Shown: positions 9,321-20,942, counted from the first letter of the stretch. The stretch: DNA of 64,000 nt from Nemertoderma westbladi (GCA_032718475.1 JAUCBJ010001929.1:18718-82717), one strand, 5' to 3'. Notes: generated by a model not told the origin, from the sequence alone. A program made the numbers and translations.

Positions 9321-11884
9321 ATGGCCTCTGGAAATTCCCACAACATATACAATAACCTTGATGACTCTATGGATATCCTGCGAAACGAAATTCATGATGA
9401 GAAAGCCAGTGTGACAGATAGCCTTAATATCCTTGATTCTTTAATAAAGGATAAGTTGTTTGACGGTTTGTATAAAGCCTTTATATCAACCTATAGCAAG
9501 CTGTATAACGAGTCCTTCCCTATTAAGCGCATTAAAATCTCCAACCCTAAAACCCCATGGATTCCTGAAAATTTGTTACATTGTATACATAAAAAGAATA
9601 GACTCTACCGACAGTGGTTGAATAAACGTTCATTAGCGAGTAGAGAAAAATTTACTACCTATCGTAATGTACTAAGAAACATTATTAGAACCGCAAAAGT
9701 AAAATATTTTCAAAATGCCCTTGACGGTAAAAAACAAACGATAAGACAATTATGGCAATCTATAAATTTACTAATCAATCGTAAAATATCAAAAAATTCT
9801 GCTCCCCGACTTATTATTCACAATTCTCAATCTGAAACTGAACCTCGTAAAATAGCATCAGCATTTAATAACTATTATGCCAATGTTGGAAAAAATCTTG
9901 AATCAAAAATTCCAACTGTATCTCAATGCCCTTTACAATATTTATCTTCACCCTCTAAACCTAATCGTCTTATTGAATTTCAGGAAGTCTCAATATCAGA
10001 TATTTTACTTACTGCAAATAATTTGAAAGCCAAGACTAGCCCTGGGCATGATGACATCAACGCCACTGTTGCTATGCCATCCCTGTCTGCTATAATCAAA
10101 CCCATTACCTATATAATCAACTCCTCCCTTCGCACTGGAATAGTTCCCGATGATCTCAAAATCGCAAAAGTAATTCCAGTATTTAAAGCTAACGATGCCA
10201 CTTCCCCTATAAACTATCGACCAATTTCAGTTCTCCCATTTTTTTCAAAGCTTTTAGAGAAAGTGGTACAAAATCAACTTTTAGAATACTTAGAACTTCA
10301 AGACATATTATCCCACTCACAATTTGGTTTTCGGTTGAACAGATTTACTGAATTAGCATGACTAACTCTTTTGGATAAAATTACTTCACATATTGATAAA
10401 AAAAATATAGCATTAGCAGTATCAATTGACCTTTCTAAGGCCTTTGATACTGTTAACCATAATATTTTACTAAAAAAATTGAAACATTATGGGATCAATG
10501 GAACTGCTTTGAAATGGTTTGAAAATTATTTGCAGGATCGAAAACAGTTTGTTGTCATTGACGGCAAAAGATCTGATTTAGTAAACATAGAATATGGTGT
10601 TCCGCAGGGATCTGTATTAGGGCCTCTGTTATTCTTGCTGTATTGCAATGACTTAACCAATATATCCCGTATTTTAAATTTCATACTTTTTGCTGATGAC
10701 ACCAACATTGTAAATGGTGACGCTAACATCTCCAACCTTATTAGAAATACAAACATTGAACTCGAAAAAATTAATCAGTGGTTTTGTGCAAATCGATTAT
10801 CTTTAAATTTAGATAAAACCAATTTCATTCTTTTCCAACCAGGTAACAAAGCGATATCGCCAGGTGAATCATTATCTATTAATAACGTACAAATACAACA
10901 GGTCAAATATGCCAAATTTTTGGGAGTAATAATTGATGAAAAATTTAATTGGAAACACCACTTTTATAAAATAAATAATAAAATTTGTAAGAACATAGGT
11001 GTTATCAATAGGATCAAATCTTTTGCATCTATTGAAGCATTATCACATTTGTATTATGCACTAATCCATCCCTATTTGTTTTATTGTACATCGGTATGGG
11101 GAAAGTCAACCCTGGACATATCCAATCACCCACCTACTAATCCACTGCCTCACCCTCGGCAAAGGCGAAAAAAACGAAAGAAAATAAGTACATCGGATTC
11201 TCCCCGTATCTCAATTGCAACTCTGCATAAGAAGCAACAGAAAGTCCAAAATATTATAAATCGACGTGACCATTCATTTGCACCATTATCATTAGGTAAA
11301 ATCTTTATCTTTCAAATTGCATTGATTTCCTACAAGTATGTCAATGGTTTACTTCCCTGTGGTGTTTTTCCTTCCCTCCTCACACCGGTTTCATCTATAC
11401 ATAATCATCAAACCAGAAACGCCCAATTTCAAAATTGCTTTCGATTTCGTAATTCAAGTAGAGTTCGTGAACAATCTATTTACTCCGTTTCGCCAATAAT
11501 ATGGAACAGTTTACCACTTATAGTGCGACAGTCAAATAGCATAGGTAGTTTTAAAAATAGGTTGAAAAATTACATTTTAAATTCAAATTAATAAATCTTA
11601 TATTTTGCTTTATTGTCCAAATAACTGTAACATTTCTTAGTATTTGTATTTACTTATACTGTATTTGTATACTATACTGTATGTATTTACTTGTATTTAC
11701 AATTATATAGTTATAGTAGTTGTAGAATAGTGTGTTTATGTTGTGTATGGTGGTTGAAATAATAGGATCTCCTGTGTCAGCCACCATTCACACATAATGC
11801 TTAACTGGTAATATTATTATCTCATTACTTCCTATAGCATGCATTGTGTGTGAAAAATTGTTATCGAAAAATAGAAAATAGAAA
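9321..11884 (+). pseudogene. 5'-truncated LINE with reverse transcriptase, one in-frame stop
   Basis: A reverse-transcriptase reading frame runs from 9321 to 11591, broken by a single in-frame TGA at 10359-10361. The downstream part continues in the same frame (10371-11591). Visible motifs are KTSPGHDDINA, INYRPISVLPFFSKLLEK, DLSKAFDTVNH, YGVPQGSVLGPLLF and the catalytic FADD (about 10690). The C-terminal thumb and tail follow. No endonuclease domain or ORF1 precedes it, so the copy is 5'-truncated. The 3' UTR ends near 11884 in GAAAAATAGAAAATAGAAAT. It is related to the LINE at 39-44.8 kb, with shared motif order and wording but clear divergence. The clade looks CR1/L2/Jockey-like. Confidence 0.8.
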
Positions 11885-12267
11885 TCATTAATGAATTTGG
11901 TGCATCAAGAGCCCATTATGGGGTGACGGCCTAACACATTTAGTGATTGATGATGAAGTTAGACCAGATAATCGAATTACAAGTTTAGTGGAGTAAAGGA
12001 ATGCAAAGCACAAGTACAAAAATCCACATGGGCGCCATTGTCTCTCATTACAACGTACAGGTGGACTATGTAAACAGATTTGTTATTGTCATTAAATGGT
12101 AACCCATAGAAATTCAATTTTCCTAAGTAAATCGAATAGATACTATTTCATCTCTTATGTAAATTTCATACTGGTATTACGATAACATCTTTTACTGTAA
12201 TTTTATGTCTTTTTGTTTTATTGTATTGATAAGAGCGTATTTGCTTTTAAGCTTTCATAGACATTTG
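11885..12267. other. Non-coding; nothing recognised
   Basis: Sequence between the LINE 3' end and the first TGCCAAAAC motif. I see no gene or clear repeat. Confidence 0.35.
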
Positions 12268-13740
12268 TATGCCAAAACCGTACTATCTCAGAGTTAGTCT
12301 GTTTTGGCATGTATAAATTTGTTGTTTAACCTGAAGTTCTAGGCATTCTTATATGCCAAAACAGACTATCTCAGATATGGTTAGAAAACAAAAATATTCC
12401 GAAGGCATATGGGTTTTCGAGGTCTCTGATCACGTTGAAACTTGTTAATAATATTTCTCGTACGTCAAACGTCATTTTTGGGGCCATTCTGATACACGAG
12501 GATGAAAAGTAGATTTAGCAAATATTTCATACGGTTAAATTTTGCCTTTGTTTGTGTAATAATGGTTTTCAAGGTCGCTGATTGTGATACAACTACTCTT
12601 TAAAAATCTTTAGTGGTAATGAAACTTTCGTTTTTAGTGCTTCTATGGTGGGACGAAAAATGCAACTGTAGCATAAAACTTACAAATGCCAAAAGTTGAA
12701 TTTGGTTGGATAATATGATATTTTTGAGTCTCATATTCGTGATCAGCTTCTCAGAAAACCCCTAAATAAATGTCATGAAATAAGGTTGATTTGGTAATGA
12801 TTTTGGATTAACAAATTTGTTCTACATTTATATTTTTCATGCCGCACATTGACACATTTCTAAAAATTCCACAATCAACAAGGTACGATATATTTCAGTG
12901 TCATATTCGTGATCAGCACTCCAAAAAAATAAAACATTTCAATAAAGGTCATGAAATTGGCTTGATTTTATGCTGAATTTTCATTATCATGTCATTACTC
13001 ATCATCATTACTTGTTTTTTCGTGCCCCAGGGGGCACATTCAAAATTACAAAAAATGTTCTCGAATGTTAAATTTGAGTTCTACAATCGTCATTAACATC
13101 CAAAAAAACGCGATATATCGCAAATAAATTTATTTTAGTTAGTCATAAAAACTTTTGAAAATTTTAGGACGAAAAATACTGGAGATCGGTGCCAGAAAGG
13201 TACTATGGCACGAAAACTAACATACTGAAGCTACTGTATATAAATGGCTTTTGCGATGTTGGATAGCGCATTAAATTTATGAAACTAGTAAAACTAGGTA
13301 TAGTAAAAGCATAATTGTAGGGTATAAGGTAAGTATATAGTCATTAGTGTATTGTAGATCATAGAGATAGACTGTTTTGGCAAATACAACTGAATAATTA
13401 TTAGATATTAAATCCAACGGAATACAAGTAGACAGAATACAAAGATAAAATAGAATACACAGATAGAATAGAATACACAAATAGACGGTTTCGGCATAAA
13501 GGAAACAATAAATCCAAACTTAATGTTTAATCCCAAATCAATCTAAGTAAAGATAGATGGTTTTGGGATTTCCTATTATTGACACATGTTGAGATAGACG
13601 GTTTTGGCAAAAATATAACTCCTTAGGACTTCATGATTACGTCTTAAGACTTGGCTAGAAAGATGCGCCTCGTTTTTCTGATTCCAAATATATGCAATTG
13701 TCATTTTTCTAAAAAATTTAGTTAGACGGTTTTGGCATGT
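12268..13740. mobile_element. Region bounded and studded by an inverted TGCCAAAAC motif
   Basis: TATGCCAAAAC(A)GACTATCTCA at 12352 faces the inverse GTTAGACGGTTTTGGCATGT at 13721-13740, which would be terminal inverted repeats of a 1.39 kb element. Further copies of the inverse motif lie at about 13366, 13481, 13552 and 13591. A compact palindrome of the same motif lies at 12268-12311. The interior includes diverged repeats of a phrase close to TCATATTCGTGATCAGC (12733, 12901). No transposase is seen. Confidence 0.5.
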
Positions 13741-14621
13741 AAGGGCCGAGTAGTTGGTACCGGTACTACCCTGTAACCAGACCACACTGTAAAATCACAG
13801 CTAAAAAGAGGGACCTCTTTATATCGAAACCGGAATTCCCTAAGCCAGTAAACGTGGGTAAACTAGGCGAACCTCTGGTAACCCATGAACTAAACGGACT
13901 CAACCTGAACTTGAAGTCAATGTCATTGTCATTGTAAAAAAAAGCAAGAGGCAAGAGGAGGCCAATGCGATAAGTAGTTGTATTTACTTTACAAGATTGG
14001 TATTGATATACTCGGCTATTATACAGTGATTATATGAAGTTTCAACACTAACTTGTTAATTATTTGGCCACATACAGTCTAAATCTCTTCAATCATGAAC
14101 ATTGTCCATCGGAAATGGATTTTATGATCAGAAGAACTCCATAAACGAAATTTTAATTAGCTATAATATAGTTATAGTATATTATAGTTAGCTATATTTT
14201 TGACAAACAGAGAATTTAGATTTTCTTCGATTTAAAAACTTATCGAGCATTTAAATCAAAATTACTATTATAATAAAATAGTAGAATATAAGAAGAGCAG
14301 AATATCTCATTAAATCTATACCCTCCCCTATAGCACCTTTTATTAATCAATCAAGTTGTACGGTAATTTAAATATCATAAAATCTAATATTATGTATGGT
14401 AGATCAAACGTCATAAAGTAGATAGATATTATATAATATCTATATTAAAATTAAAATATGTTAGTTGTTACCATAATAAAGTTATATATTAACTTATCAA
14501 AACTATATCTATATTCTATTATTAACTGACTGTGCAAAACATTTATAACATTTCATATCGAATTCTTATTATATTATAATAATTACCAAAAATCAGTCGC
14601 AGTCGCAGTCGCCGTCGTACA
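13741..14621. other. AT-rich upstream region of ABC1
   Basis: There is no gene on either strand. The sequence is strongly AT-rich up to a short GTCGCAGTCGCAGTCGCC repeat just before the ATG at 14622. It could hold the promoter and 5' UTR of ABC1, but I cannot point to a TATA box or initiator with confidence. Confidence 0.35.
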
Positions 14622-14834
14622 ATGAAAACCACCACCAACCACTCTACTCCATCCAAACCACCACCTAATCCATATTATACCACAAACTTATTCCTCAGAC
14701 TCACATATTGCTTTCTACTTCCCTTCATATCTATTGCTAGAAAACGAAAATTAGTTAAAGAGGATTTCTATGATAATTTACCGAAAGAGAAAGCAGAAAA
14801 TATTCACAAAGAATTCCAAACAATCTGGGACCAG
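14622..14834 (+). CDS. ABC1 exon 1 (N-terminus of an ABCC/MRP4-like transporter)
   Basis: The 71 codons open MKTTTNHSTPSK and contain NPYYTTNLFLRLTYCFLLPF, RKRKLVKEDFYDNLP and FQTIWDQ. This matches the conserved start of MRP4-type ABCC transporters (NPxxxANxxSRxxFWWLNPL, then LxxxDLYxVLPEDxSExL). The exon ends at CAG|GTAAGT (donor 14835), a consensus splice site in phase 0. The next exon should encode the first membrane helices. It is not obvious in the following 13 kb, which is filled by retroelements. The start is the only upstream ATG giving this family's N-terminus. Confidence 0.72.
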
Positions 14835-15032
14835 GTAAGTCTAGAATCTATCTCCCCTTCATATAAATAACTACTTATATCATTGTGTGTAACAGGCAAT
14901 AGATTTGTATTTTCTATTACCATTTCACATATTTTTTTTGTATGATAGCGATTGGCCACGATAAAACATTCGTCGGTTAATACAATTATACGTAGGGCTC
15001 CAACATGTGATGTGCTGTACAATCTTTTCAAA

Positions 15033-15449
15033 TTAGGCTTCTGTCAGATGAATGGACGATTTGACCGTGATGTGGACAGGGCGCTTACAAGCTGACCTGG
15101 ACCCGTGTACACACATATGGGCGGCCACAGCAGCACAAAGTTCAGTTCTCGCCGAACGCAATTCATGCACTCGCTGTACCGTATCTCGCTGCGTTCCAAT
15201 AACTTGGAAGCGAGTTGCTTCCAGCGTAGAGGAAGGTGAGATACCCCCCAACGCAGAGAAGATGAGTGGTGTAAATGTGGCGTGCTCGACCTCTCCGATC
15301 CGTTCGAGATACATATTGCGCTTCAAATTTTCGTGGAACAGATGGGTGGCTTCGAGATTCATAGCTGCGTTCGTTGGGGTGAGTGGGTTGAAAACGGAGA
15401 CGTCGATATACGTCTTCTGGTTGCGATTCCCCCAGAAACTGGAAACCAA
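15033..15449 (-). pseudogene. Retroelement C-terminal domain fragment
   Basis: The minus-strand frame contains DVSVFNPLTPTNAAMN, GEVEHATFTPLIFSALGG and ELRSARTELCAAVAAH. This order (DVxVFNPxxP, then VExxxFTPLxFSxxGG, then RSxxxxCxxxxR) recurs in C-terminal domains of reverse-transcriptase proteins in many invertebrate genomes. The DVxVFNP and VE-FTP pairs look like a restriction-like endonuclease core, which is inference. The fragment has no polymerase and lies in ABC1 intron 1. It may share ancestry with the fragment at 480-880. Confidence 0.5.
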
Positions 15450-15689
15450 AACGTCCAGCCGGAACAGGTATTCTGGTATTGGTAGGTAGTTAATCGACCA
15501 TTGAATTGCACCACAGTTGTGTCTATGTCGCTGAATATATGATATTGAAGCTTCCTGAACTAGACAACAGTTCTGGCCCAGTTGAACTTAACATCGAATT
15601 TGTAAACCAATTGTCAAGGGGGTGTTTGGTTGTTCCCTGTTGTGACATTGTATTCTAGGTTACTGCGTCTTCTGTAAGGCTTGAAAACG

Positions 15690-15915
15690 CTTTGCCTGGG
15701 ATACTAAAGTGCTACAAGCAGTTATCAATGGTGAGGTCAGTGTTCTTTAAGATGCGTCTCAAGAAAGTCATGGGCTGTCCACCATGCTTATTCACTCCAT
15801 GAGGCTGCCAAAGCACAAGATTATACAGTGGCTGGTCCTCATGGTAAAAGCAATGTCCTGCAAAGCGGAGGCGATTTTGTTCTAGTGTCAAGCTTGGGGG
15901 AACCAATGAGACACC
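15690..15915 (-). pseudogene. RTE-like LINE, 3' fragment (split by insertion)
   Basis: The minus strand reads IGGVSLVPPSLTLEQNRLRFAGHC and then VLWQPHGVNKHGGQPMTFL. This is the typical tail of RTE-like and 'craniofacial development protein 2-like' LINE ORFs (RRLRFAGHC...LWxPxHGxRxRGRPxxT). Its upstream part is found at 17240-18010, beyond an inserted LINE. The peptide NQTLY there continues as IGGVS here. Confidence 0.7.
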
Positions 15916-17235
15916 TCCAATGTTATATATTTATTTATTTATTTTCTCATTTAATCCGAATATTAATATTAAAATATCCATAGAGCACATTACACTATAT
16001 TTACAAATTAAAACTATACTAAAAAAGACAATAAAAAGAGAGGGTACAAGTTAATTTAAATTCGGCATCTCAGGTAACTATCGTATACCTGAGACACGTT
16101 AAAACATATACAGCTAATATTAATTAAAATAGAATTTTGCGAGTTGGCTACACGATTAAATAAACTAAATAGTGAAAAGCGTCGGATATGTACAATTGAT
16201 TTAAGGCCAAGCATACCACTAGCACTGTCATCGCGTTTAAAACCAAATAAACGTCGCACTGTGTTGTTATACGCTACATTTAATCGATTAAGAGTTGACT
16301 CACAAAAATAGCTGTCAGCCCAAAGAGCATTACAATAAACATTAGAGCAATAAGAAATAAACAATTGTAGCATCACATGGGGAGAGCAGTTACTGAAGGT
16401 CCTACTAATAAGCAAATTAGCACGTGCGTAAAAAGATCTAGTTTGGTTCCTAATATCAGTATCATCCGAGAAATCAGATGTGATATAGTGACCGAGATAT
16501 TTATATTTAGGAACACATTCAAGCACAACACTGTCCAATACGATCATTGTATTAGAAATTGTTAAACGGTGAGAACTGTGTAAAAATATACATTTAGATT
16601 TCTTAGCATTAAATGTAATGGAGTTGCAATACGCATAATCAGAACAAATGTCAACAAGTGATTGTAAGGCACTAGGCGACGTAGATATAAGACATATATC
16701 ATCCGCATAAAAATAATGATTGACAGCTACATATCCAAGTCGTGCGCCCAGCCCACAGCTAGATAATTGTACACTTAATTTATCATTATATAGATTGAAG
16801 AAGTAAGGTGCCAATATGCTTCCCTGTCTAGTTCCGTTGGAGCAGCCAAATGGATTAGACATATAACCATCCCATAATATAACCATTGACTGATTAGTAT
16901 ACCAAAAATGGATCACACGTAAAATATAGTTTGGTACCCCTCTAAGTAAAAGTTTACTAAATAGTTTGGTATGATTGATCTTATCGAAAGCCTTTGAAGC
17001 GTCCAAGAAACATATATATACGTTGGAGCCATTCCTTAAATAATAATTAATTAATTCCTTAATTGTAAATATACACAACTCCGTGCCGGTCCCACGTTTA
17101 TAACCAAACTGGTTATCGGTTGTTGTAATGAGATTTTCAATTCGCTGTAATATTACGATTTCCAATAGCTTACCGAGAATCGTTGCCAAAGCAATGGGAC
17201 GGTAATTATTAGATTCGATATATTCTATATCTCGA
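15916..17235 (-). mobile_element. 5'-truncated LINE inserted in the RTE-like element
   Basis: On the minus strand the element starts inside the reverse transcriptase (SNNYRPIALATILGKLLE). It continues through FLDASKAFDKINH and GTRQGSILAPYFFNLY, reaches the catalytic YADD (about 16705), and carries on to a stop at 16056. The 3' end carries a TAAA-type simple repeat tail (15925-15955), a common LINE 3' hallmark. The frame upstream of SNNYRP is RTE sequence, so the fused ORF is accidental. The clade differs from the FADD LINEs elsewhere in the window. It lacks the endonuclease domain and so cannot move on its own. Confidence 0.75.
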
Positions 17236-18010
17236 TAGATTCTATATATAGTGTCTGGTTGGAGATGTGTGCATTGTACTTGACACAATGAACCCGGCGT
17301 AGCATTCTTGTGAATGTGCCATCCAGAGATTTGGTGTCCTCAGCAGTTAGAGCCCAGCATGGACTCCCATATAGGAGTACTGGAACTACTGCTGCTCTAA
17401 ATAATCGGACCTTAAGTTTCCGATTAATTCTCAGTGACTTCCAAATCCTGGAAAGCCTATTCAAGGCTGCCCATGCCTTTCCCTTACGTATTCGAAGGTC
17501 CTCCCTCACCTGACTTCCGGATCCATGATCCCAGGTAACAGAAGTCGTCCACATGCTCAAGCATACCATCCTTTGAGCTTATGCTCATCCGGTCAGAGAC
17601 TTGCTGAAGACTTGCAAAGTTAACTGTCAAAATTTTGGTCTTTTTGGAGTTAATAAAAAGACCAAGACTAGAAACAAGCCTGTTCTAATGAGCTGAGGAG
17701 CCGTTGGGCTCCCTCTAGTGATTCTGAGAGTACTCCTAAGTCATCAGCAAAGTCTAGATCAGTTAGGTACTTGGCAGGATTTCCTCGACTTCTGGAGCTA
17801 GTAGGTGGAGTTATCATCACCCCATCATCATTATGATGATCTATGGACATGCGTAGAACATAGTCAACCACAATTATGAACAAGAATGGCGCAAGTGTGT
17901 CTCCTGAAGGACTCCCTATAACACTTCAAACTGCAATAATTTCCTCAGGAATCCTATATATGAAAGTATGCTGAACATACATGAGTGAGAGACTGGCAAG
18001 AAGGAAGGCA
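17236..18010 (-). pseudogene. RTE-like LINE, upstream fragment
   Basis: The minus strand includes GDTLAPFLFIIVVDYVLRMS and LTDLDFADDLGVLSESLEGA, the RT palm with its FADD motif at about 17740. Then come RIRKGKAWAALNRLSRIW and KVRLFRAAVVPVLLYGSPCWALT. These are standard RTE-like RT and thumb motifs. A frameshift or stop separates 17668 from 17569. The frame runs into the LINE insertion at 17235. Confidence 0.72.
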
Positions 18011-18178
18011 TGAAGGTCTTGAAAAATACGTAATTATATGTAATTAATTTTACTTACTTGATATTGGTATGTCAAAAAGTTTAAATTTAAATTTAACTCG
18101 TTTAACTCAAAATTATATTTAAGAGACCGGATCATGCTGAACATGGTTGTTTAAAATGCCTTCCTATTATTTTATTCA

Positions 18179-18300
18179 TATTATAATTAGCAACCATGCA
18201 CTAGACAAATTATCCCATATAGTGTTGCTAAAGAAATCATTGCTTATTTTGATCTGGAATGCAATGCTATTTTGTTTATATGTATGTGTGCGTGTTTAGC
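18179..18300 (+). pseudogene. Possible decayed ABC1 exon (TM1 region)
   Basis: After a plausible acceptor (TTATAATTAG, ending at 18190) the plus frame reads RQIIPYSVAKEIIAYFDLEC. This resembles the 'xxIQPxxLGxIIxYFE' segment after TM1 in MRP4-type proteins. The frame stops soon afterwards, and no clear donor is seen. The match is short and could be chance; I give it as a lead for locating the missing membrane-domain exons. Confidence 0.25.
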
Positions 18301-18354
18301 TGGTTTTTGGTGTATTTAGTTTGATTAACATGTGTCCTGCACAGGTTATTGTAG

Positions 18355-18396
18355 CTGATGAGCCAAATCCCGGCGAAACACATGTAAAAATGTAAC
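18355..18396 (+). ncRNA. Hammerhead-like motif (Penelope-type)
   Basis: CTGATGA (18355-18361) is followed by GCC/GGC stem II, GAAA (18375-18378), and stem III ACA/TGT. A GTA triplet ends at 18394. All invariant residues are present. I could not find a convincing stem I with the immediate flanks, so activity is doubtful. Confidence 0.5.
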
Positions 18397-18645
18397 CAAT
18401 TGTTTCTCTGTTTCCAATTAATTTTACTTGCTTGATATTGGTCTGTCAAAAACATAATTCGTTCAACTCAAAATTATATTTAAGAGACCGGATCATGCTT
18501 AAAATGCCTTCCTATTACTTTATTTTTATTATATATAATATATATATAATATATATATAATTAAATAATATTAAATTATAATAAATGACCGTATAAATAA
18601 ATGGCTATTGTCTTTTAATTAACAATTATAAATTATTATATTTAT

Positions 18646-19307
18646 TGTGACGGGATCCTAAGATCCCGACCGGGTTAGATTTGTACGCGTCACCGTTCTG
18701 CTGGGCAGTTGTACTAAGTCGCTTTGGCCGAAGGCCGTCGGGGAAAATGAAAGAGTTTTTGTTTCTCAATATTAATACTCCGAACGATAATAGCGAGGTA
18801 TCACGATAATACAGATATAACAGCAGAAATGCACAGATTAATTGGTGATGTCAGTGGTGGTGACGGTCATAAACTATGACTGGTCTGCAACTGTGTAACT
18901 AATGAACTGACCGGTAAATCAGTAATGCAGAATAATATATAATTGATACACACAGATATTGGTTTCACATCTTACTGTACTTGGCCCTCTGTACCCAGTG
19001 GATGCTTTCTTTCCTATCTCTAATCACGTGCTTCCTTCCCCGCTATTGGCTAATACATTAATTGTCACTTTGGCACTCCCTGTGAGTGTTTCCACCCGCT
19101 GCTAGCCTCTACTAGCTGTGTTCTCCCTCCGAGGTGGTTTGACCTCTCACCTCTTTCTGTGGCTTTAGGGCTTGTGTCGCCCCCCCCCCCCCAATGTTGG
19201 TTATGAGGCGAGATTAATATTGGTAATCTCGTATCCACAACTATATTGGAAAAATTCCACTGGTCCCATTTTCGGGTGGTAATGCAGTGGAATTGAATCC
19301 GCTTATA
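18646..19307 (-). repeat. 3' LTR of BEL-like element B
   Basis: The plus strand starts TGTGACGGGATCC, the same start as the solo LTR at 38795, and it is also followed by GATCCCG to give a small stem. Later blocks align with the solo LTR: ACCCAGTGGATGC, CTATTGGCTAAT, the hairpin around GGTAATCTCG, and GGAATTGAAT near the end. The right edge is set by the polypurine tract next to it. Read on the minus strand it begins TATAAGCGG where the solo LTR begins TGTTAGTG, so the terminal TG has mutated. Confidence 0.7.
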
Positions 19308-19316
19308 CTCCCCCCA
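19308..19316 (-). other. Polypurine tract of element B
   Basis: The minus strand reads GGGGGGAG immediately before the LTR start. This is the expected position of the primer for plus-strand synthesis in an LTR retrotransposon. Confidence 0.6.
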
Positions 19317-20055
19317 TGCTATCTTCCCGGTGAGAAGATAGCATCAACCTTAAGTGCACTTCAATTCCACTGGAACCCAATCTAATATCGGGTGTGGGGT
19401 GGAGTTCTTTTCTCGGGGTCGGCTTTCCTGACCACCCCCCCTGGGTATGTTATTACTACCCCTCCTTGGTGCAATCGCGAGCTATGTTGCACCAAGGTAT
19501 CTGGCGTCTCTGTTTGAGACAATTGTGCTTTTTCTTCACACAATTTTCTAGAACCTCACTATAATCTTACTCTCTGACTTCTCTGTCCCTTACTCTCTCT
19601 CTCACGGACCTTGTTGTCTCTTACTCTCACTCCCACAGACCCTGTTGTCCCTTACTCTTTCTCTTACTGCTCGCTCCCCACACTTGAATTGCACTCCTCT
19701 CACTTCTACGCATGTCAACACCTCCTCTCCATACTTCCCCCGTTCTCCTATACTCAACCCACATTTGTTTTACTCCACTCACCCCTGACGAGCCTCACCC
19801 TCCCCTTTTGTGCCGTCGCACTCAAGAAGCGTGATTCGTCTAGTGTCTCGTCCTCCTGTCACAGTCAATTGGTCCCCAATCCCAGTAGCTAGTTGGAAAA
19901 GGATATATATGACTATAGTACTTTGATTATATATTCATATTAATTATATTGATTATCTACATACGTACATACTAATTGCACTTAATTATTTGCACTTAGG
20001 AGTTTGTATTATTCCCACGTGTGGTGCCTTCCAGGCACGCCCACATCTCCCTCTC
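19317..20055. other. Element B 3' non-coding region, pyrimidine-rich on plus strand
   Basis: The block has C- and T-rich blocks (19560-19900) with repeats of CTTACTCTCTCTC type. It also contains two short inverted repeats: CTATCTTCC...GAAGATAG near 19320-19345, and TTGGTGCAAT...ATGTTGCACCAAGG near 19470-19497. I see no coding capacity. It probably belongs to element B between its last ORF and the LTR. Confidence 0.45.
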
Positions 20056-20918
20056 TTAGTTTTGGTTCGCTCCTCCTGTCTTCGGGAACCATCTTAGTTC
20101 TTTGCCCCTGTCATCATCTTGCCTGGGCCGCTTCCTTCCCTCTGGCTTGTCCTCTCTGAGACTCCTCATTCTCGCCGTTACCGCCTTGCTAATCCCCATC
20201 GTCGATTCTTTGGGCGCTGGTGGTATCAACTCCCGGTAACACTTTGCAGGTGGCCCTTCCGAGTGCCCCTCCTGCTTCCCCCTGGTCGCGTCCCACAAGA
20301 TCATTTTCATCGCTTGCGGCACGCATTCCGCCAGAAAGTCCCTGAACTCGCCCCTGTTCTCTGGCATCCATCTATCCAAGTATCTCTGCATGTTGATGAC
20401 TCCTCCATATGATGCCGCTGTCGCTACCTCCTGGTATGCGAATGGCAGTCTCCTCTTGATAATCTCCTGATGGGCTTCCGGATTGATGTTGAAGAAACCC
20501 CACCGGAACTCCTGGGCCTTCATCCTCTGCCGCATCATAATGCCGACGTCGGCCCACTCCTCGAAGATCTTAAACTTCTCTTCATCATCCATCCAGTCGC
20601 ACTGGCGCCCATAGTGCTCTGGAAGTTACACTTTGAGCAGCAGTTGTGCAGCCTCGGACATGCTCCCATCCTATGGGTCGACTTGTGGCAGTAGAGGCAG
20701 CTCGTCCCCTTCTGAAATCGATACAAACAGCTCTTTTCCTGGTGAGTTAGCCTCCCGCAGTAGTCACAGCCGTGTATCAACGCATCCCGCCCCAAGTCGT
20801 CTTTTGCCCCGAGCGGTCTCCTAGGTCTGTGGAGCCATTGGTAGGCAAACTTCTGGACATTAAGGTCTCTACCCATATCCACGTCCTCCTCCCGCCTCGG
20901 CATCGTCTCCCCAAACAC
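20056..20918 (-). pseudogene. Zinc-knuckle ORF of element B, one frameshift
   Basis: On the minus strand, 20918-20535 encodes CDYCGRLTHQEKSC, CLYCHKSTHRMGAC and CSKC. The frame then shifts by one base near 20615. In the other frame the knuckle is completed by HYGRQC and continues to 20056 (DDEEKFKIFEEWADVG, ending KTGGANQN). So there are three CCHC-like knuckles followed by an acidic/basic domain of about 160 residues that I do not recognise. The position, 3' of the protease and before the LTR, is where pol or env would be in a complete BEL element. Its role is unknown; nucleic-acid binding is inferred from the knuckles. Confidence 0.5.
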
Positions 20919-20942
20919 TACCTGTGGTGCCGTTCCCGGCTG

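Larger units (their letters stand above)
18036..18535 (+). repeat. Direct repeat pair (about 120 bp) flanking a hammerhead-like motif
   Basis: Sequence at 18036-18178 recurs at 18412-18535. Shared phrases include AATTAATTTTACTT, TTGATATTGGT and GAGACCGGATCATGCT. The second copy lacks some internal bases. The copies are about 375 bp apart and enclose a complete hammerhead-like core. Such a layout resembles the terminal repeats of Penelope-like elements, but no Penelope reverse transcriptase is present. Confidence 0.5.

Noticed and set aside
15052-15489. 145-codon plus-strand ORF
   Set aside because: It is the antisense shadow of the retroelement fragment at 15033-15449, which has recognisable motifs on the minus strand.
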